55,433 nucleotides of DNA from a virus. The position numbers and the translations under genes were made by a program. The first letter of the stretch is position 1. Each line of letters opens with the position of its first letter. Below are positions 37,361-45,608 of the stretch, in pieces. Below the pieces are notes generated by a model. That model was given only the letters and a program-made list of their open reading frames with translations, made no database searches and was not told where the DNA came from. The stretch is from IMG/VR virus record IMGVR_UViG_3300043449_001455, positions 1 through 55,433 of that record. One strand, given 5' to 3'.

Positions 37361-40300
37361 ACGCCAACCTTCCTGCGGGTGCTGGGCGACTGCTGCAGGC
37401 GACGCAGCGTTTGGCGCTCACCTTGGCGAGCTCCTTCCAGTGCAGCCTGCCTCATGCCTTGCTGGAATTGATCGGCCGTCACGTATTCCACATTGTTGAT
37501 GCGCTCGACGGTGTAGCGGACATCGATCGGGCCGCCGCCAGCGGAGCCGGGGTCGCCTGCAGCTGCGCTGGCCATCTTGCCGTCTTCAGTGACGGTGCCG
37601 TTGGCGCCGATCGGCCGGTAGCGGTTCAGCGCGTCGTCACGCTGCTTCATCTTCACCGGGATCGAACGGCCGTCCGGTAGCGGCACATAGGCCTCGGGGC
37701 CGCGCTCGCCAAACATGGCCAGCTGCGGGGCTTTGGCGACCCCGCCCGTGGCGTAGCGGTTCAGCGGAACCGGGCCGCCGGTGGCCATGACGCCACCGTT
37801 GGCAAAGCTGAAGCCAGATGCAAAGCCTCCACCAGAAAGCAGGGCATAAGAGGGAACGCCTGCAGTGCTGACACCGCCTAGGCCACCTCCACCACCTCCA
37901 CCGAAGACCCTGGCGATGCTGTTCAGCGCAACGATGATCAGCTGCTTGGCGATAATGTCCGCGGCCATTTTGATGAACGCATCACCAATGGACTTGAACA
38001 TGTCAGAGAGAGTCTGCTTGATGCTCTGAGCACCGGTGACAAGATTGCTTACTGCGCTGCCGATTGCTGTGCCGAGACTGCTCTCGATCGTCTGAGCCAT
38101 GCTGATGATGTAATTTTCGATGTTTGTCAGCTCGGCAAGCTGCAGCTTCATCTGGCCGATGTAGTTGGCCAGTGCTACGCCGGAATTCGTCAGGGCTTGA
38201 GCGCGTGCATTCTCGGCCGCTACTTGGCGGTCAAGCGCGCTGTTCATCAGCTCAAGCTCTAACGTGTAAGCGGCCGCTTTTTGTGGATCGTCTTTGTTTT
38301 CACTGATTAAATTATTTAGCTCAGCTTCGCGATCGCGGCGCCGCATTTCGATCTTTTCGATATTCATGCGAGCCTCGATCAGCTCAGGGCGCATCCCCTC
38401 CTGTTCAAGCTTCACCCGCTCTCTAAGCAGCGCATTGGTGTCCTCCATCGCTCTTGCTTCATTGCGCAAGCCTTGAGTCTGATCTTGTGCGTACCTGATT
38501 GCCTCTCGGCTGATCAGGAATTTCGACTGATCAGCGCTCATGTCAAGCAGAGCATTGGCCTGCTGCACTTCCGCGTTGGCGCTTCCGAGCTTGCCTTGTG
38601 CGGCGACGTTGCGGCGGCTCTGAGCAGCTACACCAGTAGGAGCGCTGTTGGTCGCGCCGCCCTCAAACTTGCCGTGGATAATTTTATACACTTTACCGTC
38701 AGGCGTCATAAACGCAGCGGCGTCGCCGAAGGAGCCCGGGGTGCTGCCCATCCATTTGGCACCACCGGCGAGGGTTAGCGCCGCTCCAGCGCCAAACGCA
38801 TAATCTCGACCAGCGTGTCCGCCGTAGCTGCGAGGGGCGCCGTACTCTCCGCCCGGCACCGTCACACCGCTGGACAGCGGCCTTCCGTTCACCTGGACGT
38901 AGGCATCGAGTGCATTTCGGGCGTAATAGCCACCGTCGCTGCGCTTGATGTCGAAGTGCGGGCCGTACTGGTTGGCACCCCGCGGCCCGATGCCGCCTTG
39001 GATGTAGCGGCCGGTCACGGACCCACCGCCACTGCCGGAAGCACTTCCCAGCCCCTGCGAGGTGACGGCCTCCATCTGGGCGTTGAATTGCGCAGTCCGC
39101 TCGGCAACGGCAACGCCGAGCGTTGTCTCGCGCAATTGACGGCGAATCGCGTCGATGCGCGCAGAGAACTCGTTGGCGGCGCGGCGCACTTCGGCACGCT
39201 CGCCCTCCAGCGCGCCGGCCCGAATATCTGCCTGCAGCCGCATGCGCTCGTCTTCGTAGTCGTAGCGCCTTTTGACCAGCTCAATTTGGTTATTGAAGAC
39301 TGTTCGGGCCTGCTCGACTTGGGCCCTCGCAGTGGCTTCGTCGAGGCGCTGCTGCTCGGCGGCGAGGCGTTCGGCATCCTCGCGTGCCTTTTCGGCGGCC
39401 TTGTCGGCGCCGCCTTCCTTGCCGGCAGGGTCATCGAACTTGGTGAGCTCTTGCTGCAGCCTTTTGAGCTGGTCGCGCTGGACCTCTAATTCAGTGGGGA
39501 ACTTAAGTGGATCAAGACTGTCGATTGTTTTCTGCGCGCGGGCGATGCGAGTCTCAAGCAGTTTTTTCTGCGCTTGATAGTCACCAGGGCCGGCGCCAAA
39601 TAGCGTGGCGCCAGGGATCATCGTTTTCCATGATCCGGCGTTCAGGCTTTTCAGTTCGTCGCGGAATTTGCTCAGGTCGGTGCGGGCCTGGCCGACAGCA
39701 CCCTGAACGGTTTCGCGCGTTGCTCCAGCAAAAGTTTGGTTTGGATTGTATTCGCGAAGCGACTTGAGCTCTTCGCGGACTCGGCGAACCTGATCAAGGC
39801 CCTTGACAATGACGTTGACGCCAACGGTGATGATCCCAAGCACAGTCAGCGACCTGAGCGCCGCGCCCAGCGCCACAACCTTTGGCGTTGCCATCGCTGC
39901 CGCGATTGCAGTCTGCGTGCTGCCCAGCTGAATAATGGCAAACATTGCCGAAACCGCTGGCCTCAGCGCAATGAATGCCTTGATCGCCAGCGAAATCGCG
40001 CCCATCTGGGCGGCAAACTTAACCAGATTTGCAATCGCACCGGCATTTTCAACGATGGCCTTAATCGCCCCGGCCAGCCCCTTGGCCGCTTCAATTACGC
40101 CGGGCGTAATGCTCTTGAGGAAGTCGGAGAATGCGTTCTGCAGTTCGGCGCCGATTGGTACGAGCTCTTTGCCGATGGCTGCGCGGAAGTCTGCCAGTGT
40201 TTTCTGGAAACGCTGGCCAGCATCAGCGTCAGACGTGGCAATCTTCTTGGCCGTTTCGGTGTAGCGATCTCCAAGGGAGATCACGAATTTCATCACGTCG

Positions 40301-42105
40301 TTCAGGCCGACAGTGCCTTGCTCAAGATCCTTCTGGAGCTGGGGCAGGGTGCGTCCGGTGGCCTCGGCGAATGCTGTGACAGCGCCAGGCAAGCGCTCGC
40401 CCAACTGGCCCTGCAGCTCTTCTGCCGAGACCTTGCCCTTCGAGAAGATCTGCGCCATAGCGGTCAGGGCGCCCTGCACCTGCTCGGCGCCGCCACCGGT
40501 GGCCTTAATGGCCGTGGTGATGTTGCGGAACACCAGCTCGGCGTCGTTGACCTTGCCGCCAGCACCGATGACTGCAGCGCTCAGCTGCGTCATGCTTTGC
40601 GTGGTCTCGCCGATCGGCACGTTGAACTGGTTGGAGATGCTCTGTGCCGCCTGCAGTGCCCGCTGGTATTCAGCTGCGCTGCCGGCAACGCCTTCAAGGG
40701 CGATGCGCTGCTTCTCAAGCTGCGCGGCGTAGTCAGCAAAGCCGCCCAGCGCCTGACGGCCCATGCCGCCATAGGCGCCCACGGATCCGCCGAGGAATGC
40801 CCCCGTGGCAAAGCCGGCGGGGCCGCCAACTGCAGCGCCAATCAGGGATCCGCCCAAGCTGCCGAGGAAGCCCTCGGGCCCGCCGAAGATGCCCGACGCA
40901 GCGAGCGCACCAGCGCCTTGCCCGATTTGCGCAGCGCCGCCGCGATTGCCGCCCTGTCGCCGCCCGATCTGACTGTCGATCGTGCTGACCGCCTTGCGAG
41001 CCTCGCGCTCGATCTGCGCGTATTCCTTGTCGAGCGGGCTGATCGTGGCGCGGAGCTGCTCCCATGCCGCACGCTGCTGCTGCAGGCTGCTCACGCTGCC
41101 ATCAGACGCCATCGATGTCCGGCGGATGCTTTGAGCTACCTCTTCGTAGCTGCGCCCCATGAGCTGCAGCTGGTTGGCTGCAATCTGGTTGCTGATGCCG
41201 CCAATGCTGCGGAAAAGGGCGCTGGGCTCCGGCGGACCGATCGGCGCGTCGTAAAGCGGGCCGGGCTGGCGAGCCTGGTTGCGGGCGATCGATTTCTGGA
41301 CCGCGATTCGGTCTTCAAGGCCGCTGGAGAATGCCAGGAACCCGCTGCCGGTATTGCGGCTCTGCTCAAGGCGGCGACGAGCGGCCTCAACTGCAGGGTT
41401 TGAGAATTCTTGATTCAGCCGCCGCTGGACGTTGGCGATTTCACGCGACACCCGGATCCAGTCGGTGCCGCCGCGGCTAAGGTTGACGAACTCGGCGTTC
41501 AGTTCGCTCAGGCGCTGGTTGAGGCCTGCTGTGGTGTTCGGCAGCTCGGGCAATGCTGCCCCACCCTTGCCGCCTTGCGCGTAAGCCGCTGCACCGGCGA
41601 TCACATTCTGCCGGCCAAGCGCAGCGTTAAACGGGATCTGGCGACGCTGGATCTCGGTCAGAGCGTCGGTGTACTGGCGGGAATAGACGCTGAGTTCTTG
41701 CAGTCCGCGCTTGAGCGCACCGATCTGCTTCTCGAATGTACTCGGCTTTGATCCAACAATCTGGCTTTTTAGCTGCGCATCAGTGAATTGCTTTACGCCA
41801 CTCGCCGCTTCTTGATACGCGCCACCAAGGGCTTTTACGTCTTTACCAAGCTGCCTATAGACAGCGCCGCCGATTGATGCCTGCGCTTGCAGCGCTTTTA
41901 GGGCATCAACCTGGCCCTTGATAACCTGCTGGCTTCTGGCGCCAGCTTCGCCGAATGCCAGGATCTGTTTTCTGGCTTTTTCCAGCTCGGCATCAGCCGG
42001 CCCGATCGCCTGCTGCAGCCCCTTAAACGCACCCTTGAGCCTGTCGAAGCCCTCTAGGCCTTCGATCTGGGCGAGAATCTTTACCCTTGCGACCGACTCA
42101 GCCAT
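37357..42105 (-). CDS. Tail tape measure protein with M23-like insert
   Basis: 1582 residues, Ala/Gln-rich helices throughout, with hydrophobic segments in the middle (about 690-790). The gpH-type core is FNVPIGETTQSMTQLSAAVI, TAMAQIFSKGKVSAEELQGQ. Around residues 1035-1155 lies a domain like M23 peptidases: HFDIKRSDGGYYARNALDAY and GGHAGRDYAFGAG (H-x3-D), but the second His pair reads IIHGKF rather than HxH. Length predicts a long flexible tail. ATG overlaps the T-frame stop by 8 nt. Confidence 0.92.
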   Translation of the reverse strand: MAESVARVKILAQIEGLEGFDRLKGAFKGLQQAIGPADAELEKARKQILAFGEAGARSQQVIKGQVDALKALQAQASIGGAVYRQLGKDVKALGGAYQEAASGVKQFTDAQLKSQIVGSKPSTFEKQIGALKRGLQELSVYSRQYTDALTEIQRRQIPFNAALGRQNVIAGAAAYAQGGKGGAALPELPNTTAGLNQRLSELNAEFVNLSRGGTDWIRVSREIANVQRRLNQEFSNPAVEAARRRLEQSRNTGSGFLAFSSGLEDRIAVQKSIARNQARQPGPLYDAPIGPPEPSALFRSIGGISNQIAANQLQLMGRSYEEVAQSIRRTSMASDGSVSSLQQQRAAWEQLRATISPLDKEYAQIEREARKAVSTIDSQIGRRQGGNRGGAAQIGQGAGALAASGIFGGPEGFLGSLGGSLIGAAVGGPAGFATGAFLGGSVGAYGGMGRQALGGFADYAAQLEKQRIALEGVAGSAAEYQRALQAAQSISNQFNVPIGETTQSMTQLSAAVIGAGGKVNDAELVFRNITTAIKATGGGAEQVQGALTAMAQIFSKGKVSAEELQGQLGERLPGAVTAFAEATGRTLPQLQKDLEQGTVGLNDVMKFVISLGDRYTETAKKIATSDADAGQRFQKTLADFRAAIGKELVPIGAELQNAFSDFLKSITPGVIEAAKGLAGAIKAIVENAGAIANLVKFAAQMGAISLAIKAFIALRPAVSAMFAIIQLGSTQTAIAAAMATPKVVALGAALRSLTVLGIITVGVNVIVKGLDQVRRVREELKSLREYNPNQTFAGATRETVQGAVGQARTDLSKFRDELKSLNAGSWKTMIPGATLFGAGPGDYQAQKKLLETRIARAQKTIDSLDPLKFPTELEVQRDQLKRLQQELTKFDDPAGKEGGADKAAEKAREDAERLAAEQQRLDEATARAQVEQARTVFNNQIELVKRRYDYEDERMRLQADIRAGALEGERAEVRRAANEFSARIDAIRRQLRETTLGVAVAERTAQFNAQMEAVTSQGLGSASGSGGGSVTGRYIQGGIGPRGANQYGPHFDIKRSDGGYYARNALDAYVQVNGRPLSSGVTVPGGEYGAPRSYGGHAGRDYAFGAGAALTLAGGAKWMGSTPGSFGDAAAFMTPDGKVYKIIHGKFEGGATNSAPTGVAAQSRRNVAAQGKLGSANAEVQQANALLDMSADQSKFLISREAIRYAQDQTQGLRNEARAMEDTNALLRERVKLEQEGMRPELIEARMNIEKIEMRRRDREAELNNLISENKDDPQKAAAYTLELELMNSALDRQVAAENARAQALTNSGVALANYIGQMKLQLAELTNIENYIISMAQTIESSLGTAIGSAVSNLVTGAQSIKQTLSDMFKSIGDAFIKMAADIIAKQLIIVALNSIARVFGGGGGGGLGGVSTAGVPSYALLSGGGFASGFSFANGGVMATGGPVPLNRYATGGVAKAPQLAMFGERGPEAYVPLPDGRSIPVKMKQRDDALNRYRPIGANGTVTEDGKMASAAAGDPGSAGGGPIDVRYTVERINNVEYVTADQFQQGMRQAALEGARQGERQTLRRLQQSPSTRRKVGV

Positions 42106-42759
42106 CTGACTTGTTCAGCTCCTGGAGGGCGGTCGATTCCATGACCTGGATTCCCTCAAGCATGGCCTTCGGGTCCTCTACCGAGTATAGGTCGCACAGC
42201 TTGAAGAGCACCTCGTACTTCAAGCCTGTGTAGCCACCCATCACAACGCTCCACTGGGTCTGCATCCGCAGAAACATCATGACAATGTCCCAGTTTTCGT
42301 CCCAGACCTCAAAATGCTCTTCCTCTGCCTCCTCGGAGACTGCAGATGGAGCAAGGCCGAAGAGACGAGCGTCTTCCTCGGCCTTGTCAGTGCTGGGGGA
42401 GCCGCCCGTGGCCCAGTACCGAGCGGCTTCCTTCAGTTTTTTGCTTTGGCCCCTTCCAGCGTCTCAAGGTACGCTTTCACAATCCCCTTGGCGAAATAGG
42501 GATCGTCGAGCATGTCCTTGAGCGCTGCTTTGGTGAAGGGGATCTCCTTCCCTGCTTCGTCCTTGACGCCTTCCCAGTCCTGCAGGACTGCGTGAACCAG
42601 GTCGGCGTCACCCTTGTCGACCAGCTTGCTGAACTCGTCACGCCCAAGGCGCTTGAAAGTTGCGTCAAACGACTCACTTTCAAACGAGCCACCGTCGACG
42701 GGAAATTCAACGGTGACGGGCCACTTGAACGTGGACGATTTCTTGCGGACGAAAGCCAT
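42098..42759 (-). CDS. Tail assembly chaperone G-T by -1 programmed frameshift
   Basis: The heptamer A-AAA-AAC (42442-42436) lies in zero frame directly before the G stop. A stem AGCCGC/GCGGCT (42428-42423 with 42405-42400) follows within 10 nt. Slippage gives 112 further residues (LKEAARYWATGGSP..., ending ALQELNKSDG), for a 220-residue G-T fusion, as in lambda and most siphoviruses. The T part contains WDIVMMFLRMQTQWSVVMGG, a typical T signature. Confidence 0.9.
42433..42759 (-). CDS. Tail assembly chaperone G
   Basis: 108 residues (MAFVRKKSSTFKWPVTVEFP, then LQDWEGVKDEAGKEIPFTKA, LDDPYFAKGIVKAYLETLEG). This is the standard gpG-type chaperone build. It lies between tail tube and tape measure. 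The frame ends GCA AAA AAC TGA, which includes a slippery heptamer. Confidence 0.88.
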   Translation of the reverse strand: MAFVRKKSSTFKWPVTVEFPVDGGSFESESFDATFKRLGRDEFSKLVDKGDADLVHAVLQDWEGVKDEAGKEIPFTKAALKDMLDDPYFAKGIVKAYLETLEGAKAKN

Positions 42760-42779
42760 GCAGGGAGTGCTCCTAAGGA

Positions 42780-43712
42780 TCAGGTGAAGGCGAGGCTAAC
42801 CTCGTCGTTACCTGCGCTGGTGGGGATGGCCACGTAGGGCAGGTTCAGCATTTGGATGCCGTCGCTGTCACTATACGTGGGGCTGCCGATGTCGACCTTC
42901 TGGGCGGTGAAGGTGACGATGTTGCCGGCCGTGGTGCCGTGCTCGAACGTCAGGCTGCCGGTGGTGTTGCTGTTTGCGACCGTGAAGAAGTCCTTCGCCG
43001 CGATGGTCGGGGCCTCGATCACAGCCTCGCCGGAGGGGGCGCGGTTGGTGATGATCACCTGCTTGGTGCAGCCAATCAGCTCGCGGTAGACCACCTCGTT
43101 GGCGATGTCGAAGTTCACCGACATCAGGCAGCCGCTGTAGCTCAGCAGGCTGAAGTTCGAGGTGTTGCCTTCCTTGAAGATCAAGGGGGTGGCCTGAGCC
43201 GAGTAGGTCACCACCGGGGCCGCGGTGTCGGTCGGGGCGTTGTAGATGCCGGTCATCGTGAAGTCGATGGTCGGGATCTGGCCCAGCTCGCAGTTCATCG
43301 TGAATGAGCCGCGGCAGCCGGTGGCCTTGTGCAGCACGCCATCGTTGTTGAAGTAGATGGTGGCCGAGCTGAAGCTGGCGCTCACCGGCGCATAGGTCAC
43401 GCTCGTGCTCGCCACGATGGTCGCGCTCATGCCGCATGCCTTCAGCAGGGCGTCGTACTTGGGCGCAGTGCCGGCGGTGCCGGAGCCGGCCAGCTCCACC
43501 TGGAAGGTGATGCTGACGCGGGTGTTGCCGAGGAGCTGCTCGGAGTTGCCCAAGTAGGGGCGGATCAGGTCACGGGACACCTGATCGGATTCGATCGGAG
43601 TGATGTCCAAGTTGCGCACCAGGATCGCGTCGGTGCCTGCCGGCGTCGAATCTGTTGCGTAGGTGGATTCAGTCTTCGCCAGGATCAGGCGTTTGCGAGT
43701 CAGGAGCGGCAT
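42780..43712 (-). CDS. Major tail tube protein
   Basis: 310 residues. MPLLTRKRLILAKTESTYAT, then NLDITPIESDQVSRDLIRPY and ATGCRGSFTMNCELGQIPT are features of the long tail-tube protein family. It is long enough to carry an Ig-like C-terminal part. It sits between the U-like terminator and the G gene, the lambda V position. Confidence 0.85.
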   Translation of the reverse strand: MPLLTRKRLILAKTESTYATDSTPAGTDAILVRNLDITPIESDQVSRDLIRPYLGNSEQLLGNTRVSITFQVELAGSGTAGTAPKYDALLKACGMSATIVASTSVTYAPVSASFSSATIYFNNDGVLHKATGCRGSFTMNCELGQIPTIDFTMTGIYNAPTDTAAPVVTYSAQATPLIFKEGNTSNFSLLSYSGCLMSVNFDIANEVVYRELIGCTKQVIITNRAPSGEAVIEAPTIAAKDFFTVANSNTTGSLTFEHGTTAGNIVTFTAQKVDIGSPTYSDSDGIQMLNLPYVAIPTSAGNDEVSLAFT

Positions 43713-43842
43713 CGCTGGTTACCTCAGGTTGGGGTGTCGCGACCGGCTCAGTCCGCTCGATGAGCTGTCTCTTGCCGGTTTTGGGGTTGAGGAGGTAGGT
43801 GCCTCCCTGACCATGGTATTCGTCGATTGTGATAGCCATCAT
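43669..43842 (-). CDS. Small protein between tail terminator and tube
   Basis: 57 residues from the ATG at 43842 (TGATG overlap), or 56 from the next codon. MAITIDEYHGQGGTYLLNPK, then TGKRQLIERT and an acidic Pro-rich tail. Similar short ORFs occur at this position in related phages. It overlaps the tube start by 44 nt. Confidence 0.6.
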   Translation of the reverse strand: MMAITIDEYHGQGGTYLLNPKTGKRQLIERTEPVATPQPEVTSDAAPDSQTPDPGED

Positions 43843-44264
43843 CAGGCCCCAAGGTTGACAACGGAAGTTCTGTACTTGACCAGGTAGTCGCACATCACGA
43901 CACCGGCTGGCACATCTGCTTCCACTGTTTGAAACTCTACTTGGAATGGCTGGATGTCGATCGCGAGCCCGCCAAGTGTCAGATCCGCCATCAGCCTGGC
44001 GTGTAGCGACTCGACTACGGGGTCCGCAGCCTGATCCGGTACGTTGGCGCGCACGATCACGGCCACGCGAACCAGCAGCGACCAGTCCAGCGTTGGCAGG
44101 CTGGTGTTCTGCTCGCAGCGGTCCTTCATCGGCTCGACGATGATCGCCGGGCTCTCCTGTCTTGCCAGTGGCTCCACCCTGCTGCGATAGATCCGGGTGC
44201 TGACGCCGGTGGTGCCGGTCAGCGCTGTGCGGATAGCGGCGAGGATCTGTTCGCGCTTTGTCAT
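43842..44264 (-). CDS. Tail terminator (gpU-like)
   Basis: 140 residues. ILAAIRTALTGTTGVSTRIY, RVEPLARQESPAIIVEP, LDWSLLVRVAVIVRA and LHARLMADLTLGGLAIDIQP form the alpha/beta pattern of tail-completion proteins. It caps the tail tube and joins it to the head. It is located between the FII-like and tube genes as in lambda. Confidence 0.8.
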   Translation of the reverse strand: MTKREQILAAIRTALTGTTGVSTRIYRSRVEPLARQESPAIIVEPMKDRCEQNTSLPTLDWSLLVRVAVIVRANVPDQAADPVVESLHARLMADLTLGGLAIDIQPFQVEFQTVEADVPAGVVMCDYLVKYRTSVVNLGA

Positions 44265-44317
44265 GGGTTCAGATTAGCGACAGCCGACAGAGCGGGCGCG
44301 AAGGATGGCGTGAGAAA

Positions 44318-44593
44318 TCATGACTTCGTCAGCATCAATTCGGTGAACTTGCCGTCGTCGACCTTCATCGCCTCGCGGATCGTGTACACGGCGCCATCGA
44401 CGGTGATCGTATTGCCGTAAATCAGACCGCCAAAATCAGCCGTCTTTACTGTGAGCCTGTAGTCGGTGGTGAGCACCATGCCATCTGCCACGATCTGGCT
44501 GGGCATGTCGAGGATGCCTACGCCGGTCACCGCGCCGGCCGACACCGACACTCCGAAATCAGACAGGAACAGATCCAGCTCTTCGGTGATCAC
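44318..44593 (-). CDS. Head-tail joining protein (gpFII-like)
   Basis: 91 residues from a GTG at 44593 (GTGA overlap with the upstream stop). LFLSDFGVSVSAGAVTGVGI, then LTVKTADFGGLIYGNTITVD and AVYTIREAM..DDGKFTELM is the small beta barrel of lambda FII/attachment proteins. It links connector and tail terminator. Confidence 0.8.
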   Translation of the reverse strand: MITEELDLFLSDFGVSVSAGAVTGVGILDMPSQIVADGMVLTTDYRLTVKTADFGGLIYGNTITVDGAVYTIREAMKVDDGKFTELMLTKS

Positions 44594-45606
44594 AGTGCTA
44601 CCGCCTTGCCTCGTGCAATCAGGCTAGCCGCGTCGGCTGCCAGCACTGCAACTTCAGACCCCGACCAGGCGGGCTGGCCGCCAATCATCACATCCCCCGT
44701 CAGTCGCAGGCGAATCTCGCCCCGGCTGCTCACTGGTGTCGTAATCCGGCGCAGTTGGTCGACCCGAATGGCCTCAATTGCGCAGTCGAGATCATTTCGC
44801 CCATAGGCCACCAGCGCCTTCTGCCCGAACAGTTCCAACCCGCCGGGAAACGCGCATAGTGGCTGCCAGCCCTGCGCGCCTTCTGGCGCACCCCACTCTT
44901 CCTGCGCCGTGATCACCGGTGCCGCAGACATCAGCGTCGGTGCGTGCGGAGCCGTGGCGCCGAACGCCAGCCATGCGGCGTGATACAGGCGACTGCGGCG
45001 CGGGTGCTTCTCCCAGCTGTGGAACATCGTCAGCTTCTGCCCCTGCCAGTCAACCGCAGGCGTGCCACCGCTCATGCGGCCCCAACGCCAGCGCAACGGC
45101 TCGCTGCGCCACTCCTGCACCACCTCGTCGCCATCAAGCTCCAGCACGGTCCACCCGGCCGCGCCCATGTCGTAGATGCAGCGCAGCGCACCCTCGGCCT
45201 CGAAGAACGTCCAGTTCTTTTCCTTGCTGCTCCAGTCGTTGGCGCCGTACTTCGGCACCCACGTCTGTGCCAAGCTCCACGTCTTGCCCTTCTTCACCAG
45301 CCGGCCATAGGCCTGCACGCACTTCCAGCCCTGTTCCAGCCCATAGCGGGCAATCGAGAAGGCGATGTACGTACAGCTGCCGTACATGAAGAGCCGCGGA
45401 TCTTCCAGCGAGCACCCCTTCTCGACACCCGGCACCTTGAGCCGCTGGTTGCGCAGCACTTTGCGTGCCCCATCCAGCTCGGCCAACACGATCTCACTGA
45501 CCTTAAAATCTTCCGGCTCAGACCGGTACGCCAAGAGAAAGCCCTCCCCGGTCGAAACCAGGGAGGGGTTGTAATTCCGCTTGGCCTGAATCAGCCCAGC
45601 GATCAT
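44590..45606 (-). CDS. Glycosidase-like beta-propeller protein in the head module
   Basis: 338 residues from the ATG at 45606, two nt after the capsid stop. RNYNPSLVSTGEGFLLAYRS, GCSLEDPRLFMYGSCTYIAF, YGANDWSSKEKNWTFFE and MSGGTPAVDWQGQKLTMFHS follow the five-bladed propeller pattern of GH43/GH130-type enzymes, including NP and EDPR elements. The last 60 residues (IRLRLTGDVMIGGQPAWSGS..., then SLIARGKAV) match a small domain common in phage head proteins. It may be a capsid decoration or glycan-acting moron; activity is unproven. Confidence 0.6.
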   Translation of the reverse strand: MIAGLIQAKRNYNPSLVSTGEGFLLAYRSEPEDFKVSEIVLAELDGARKVLRNQRLKVPGVEKGCSLEDPRLFMYGSCTYIAFSIARYGLEQGWKCVQAYGRLVKKGKTWSLAQTWVPKYGANDWSSKEKNWTFFEAEGALRCIYDMGAAGWTVLELDGDEVVQEWRSEPLRWRWGRMSGGTPAVDWQGQKLTMFHSWEKHPRRSRLYHAAWLAFGATAPHAPTLMSAAPVITAQEEWGAPEGAQGWQPLCAFPGGLELFGQKALVAYGRNDLDCAIEAIRVDQLRRITTPVSSRGEIRLRLTGDVMIGGQPAWSGSEVAVLAADAASLIARGKAVAL

Positions 45607-45608
45607 GT

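Noticed and set aside
39736-41403. 555-codon open frame on the plus strand
   Set aside because: It lies wholly opposite the tape measure gene, is Arg/Cys/Gly-rich without domains, and has no ribosome site; typical antisense openness in GC-rich DNA.
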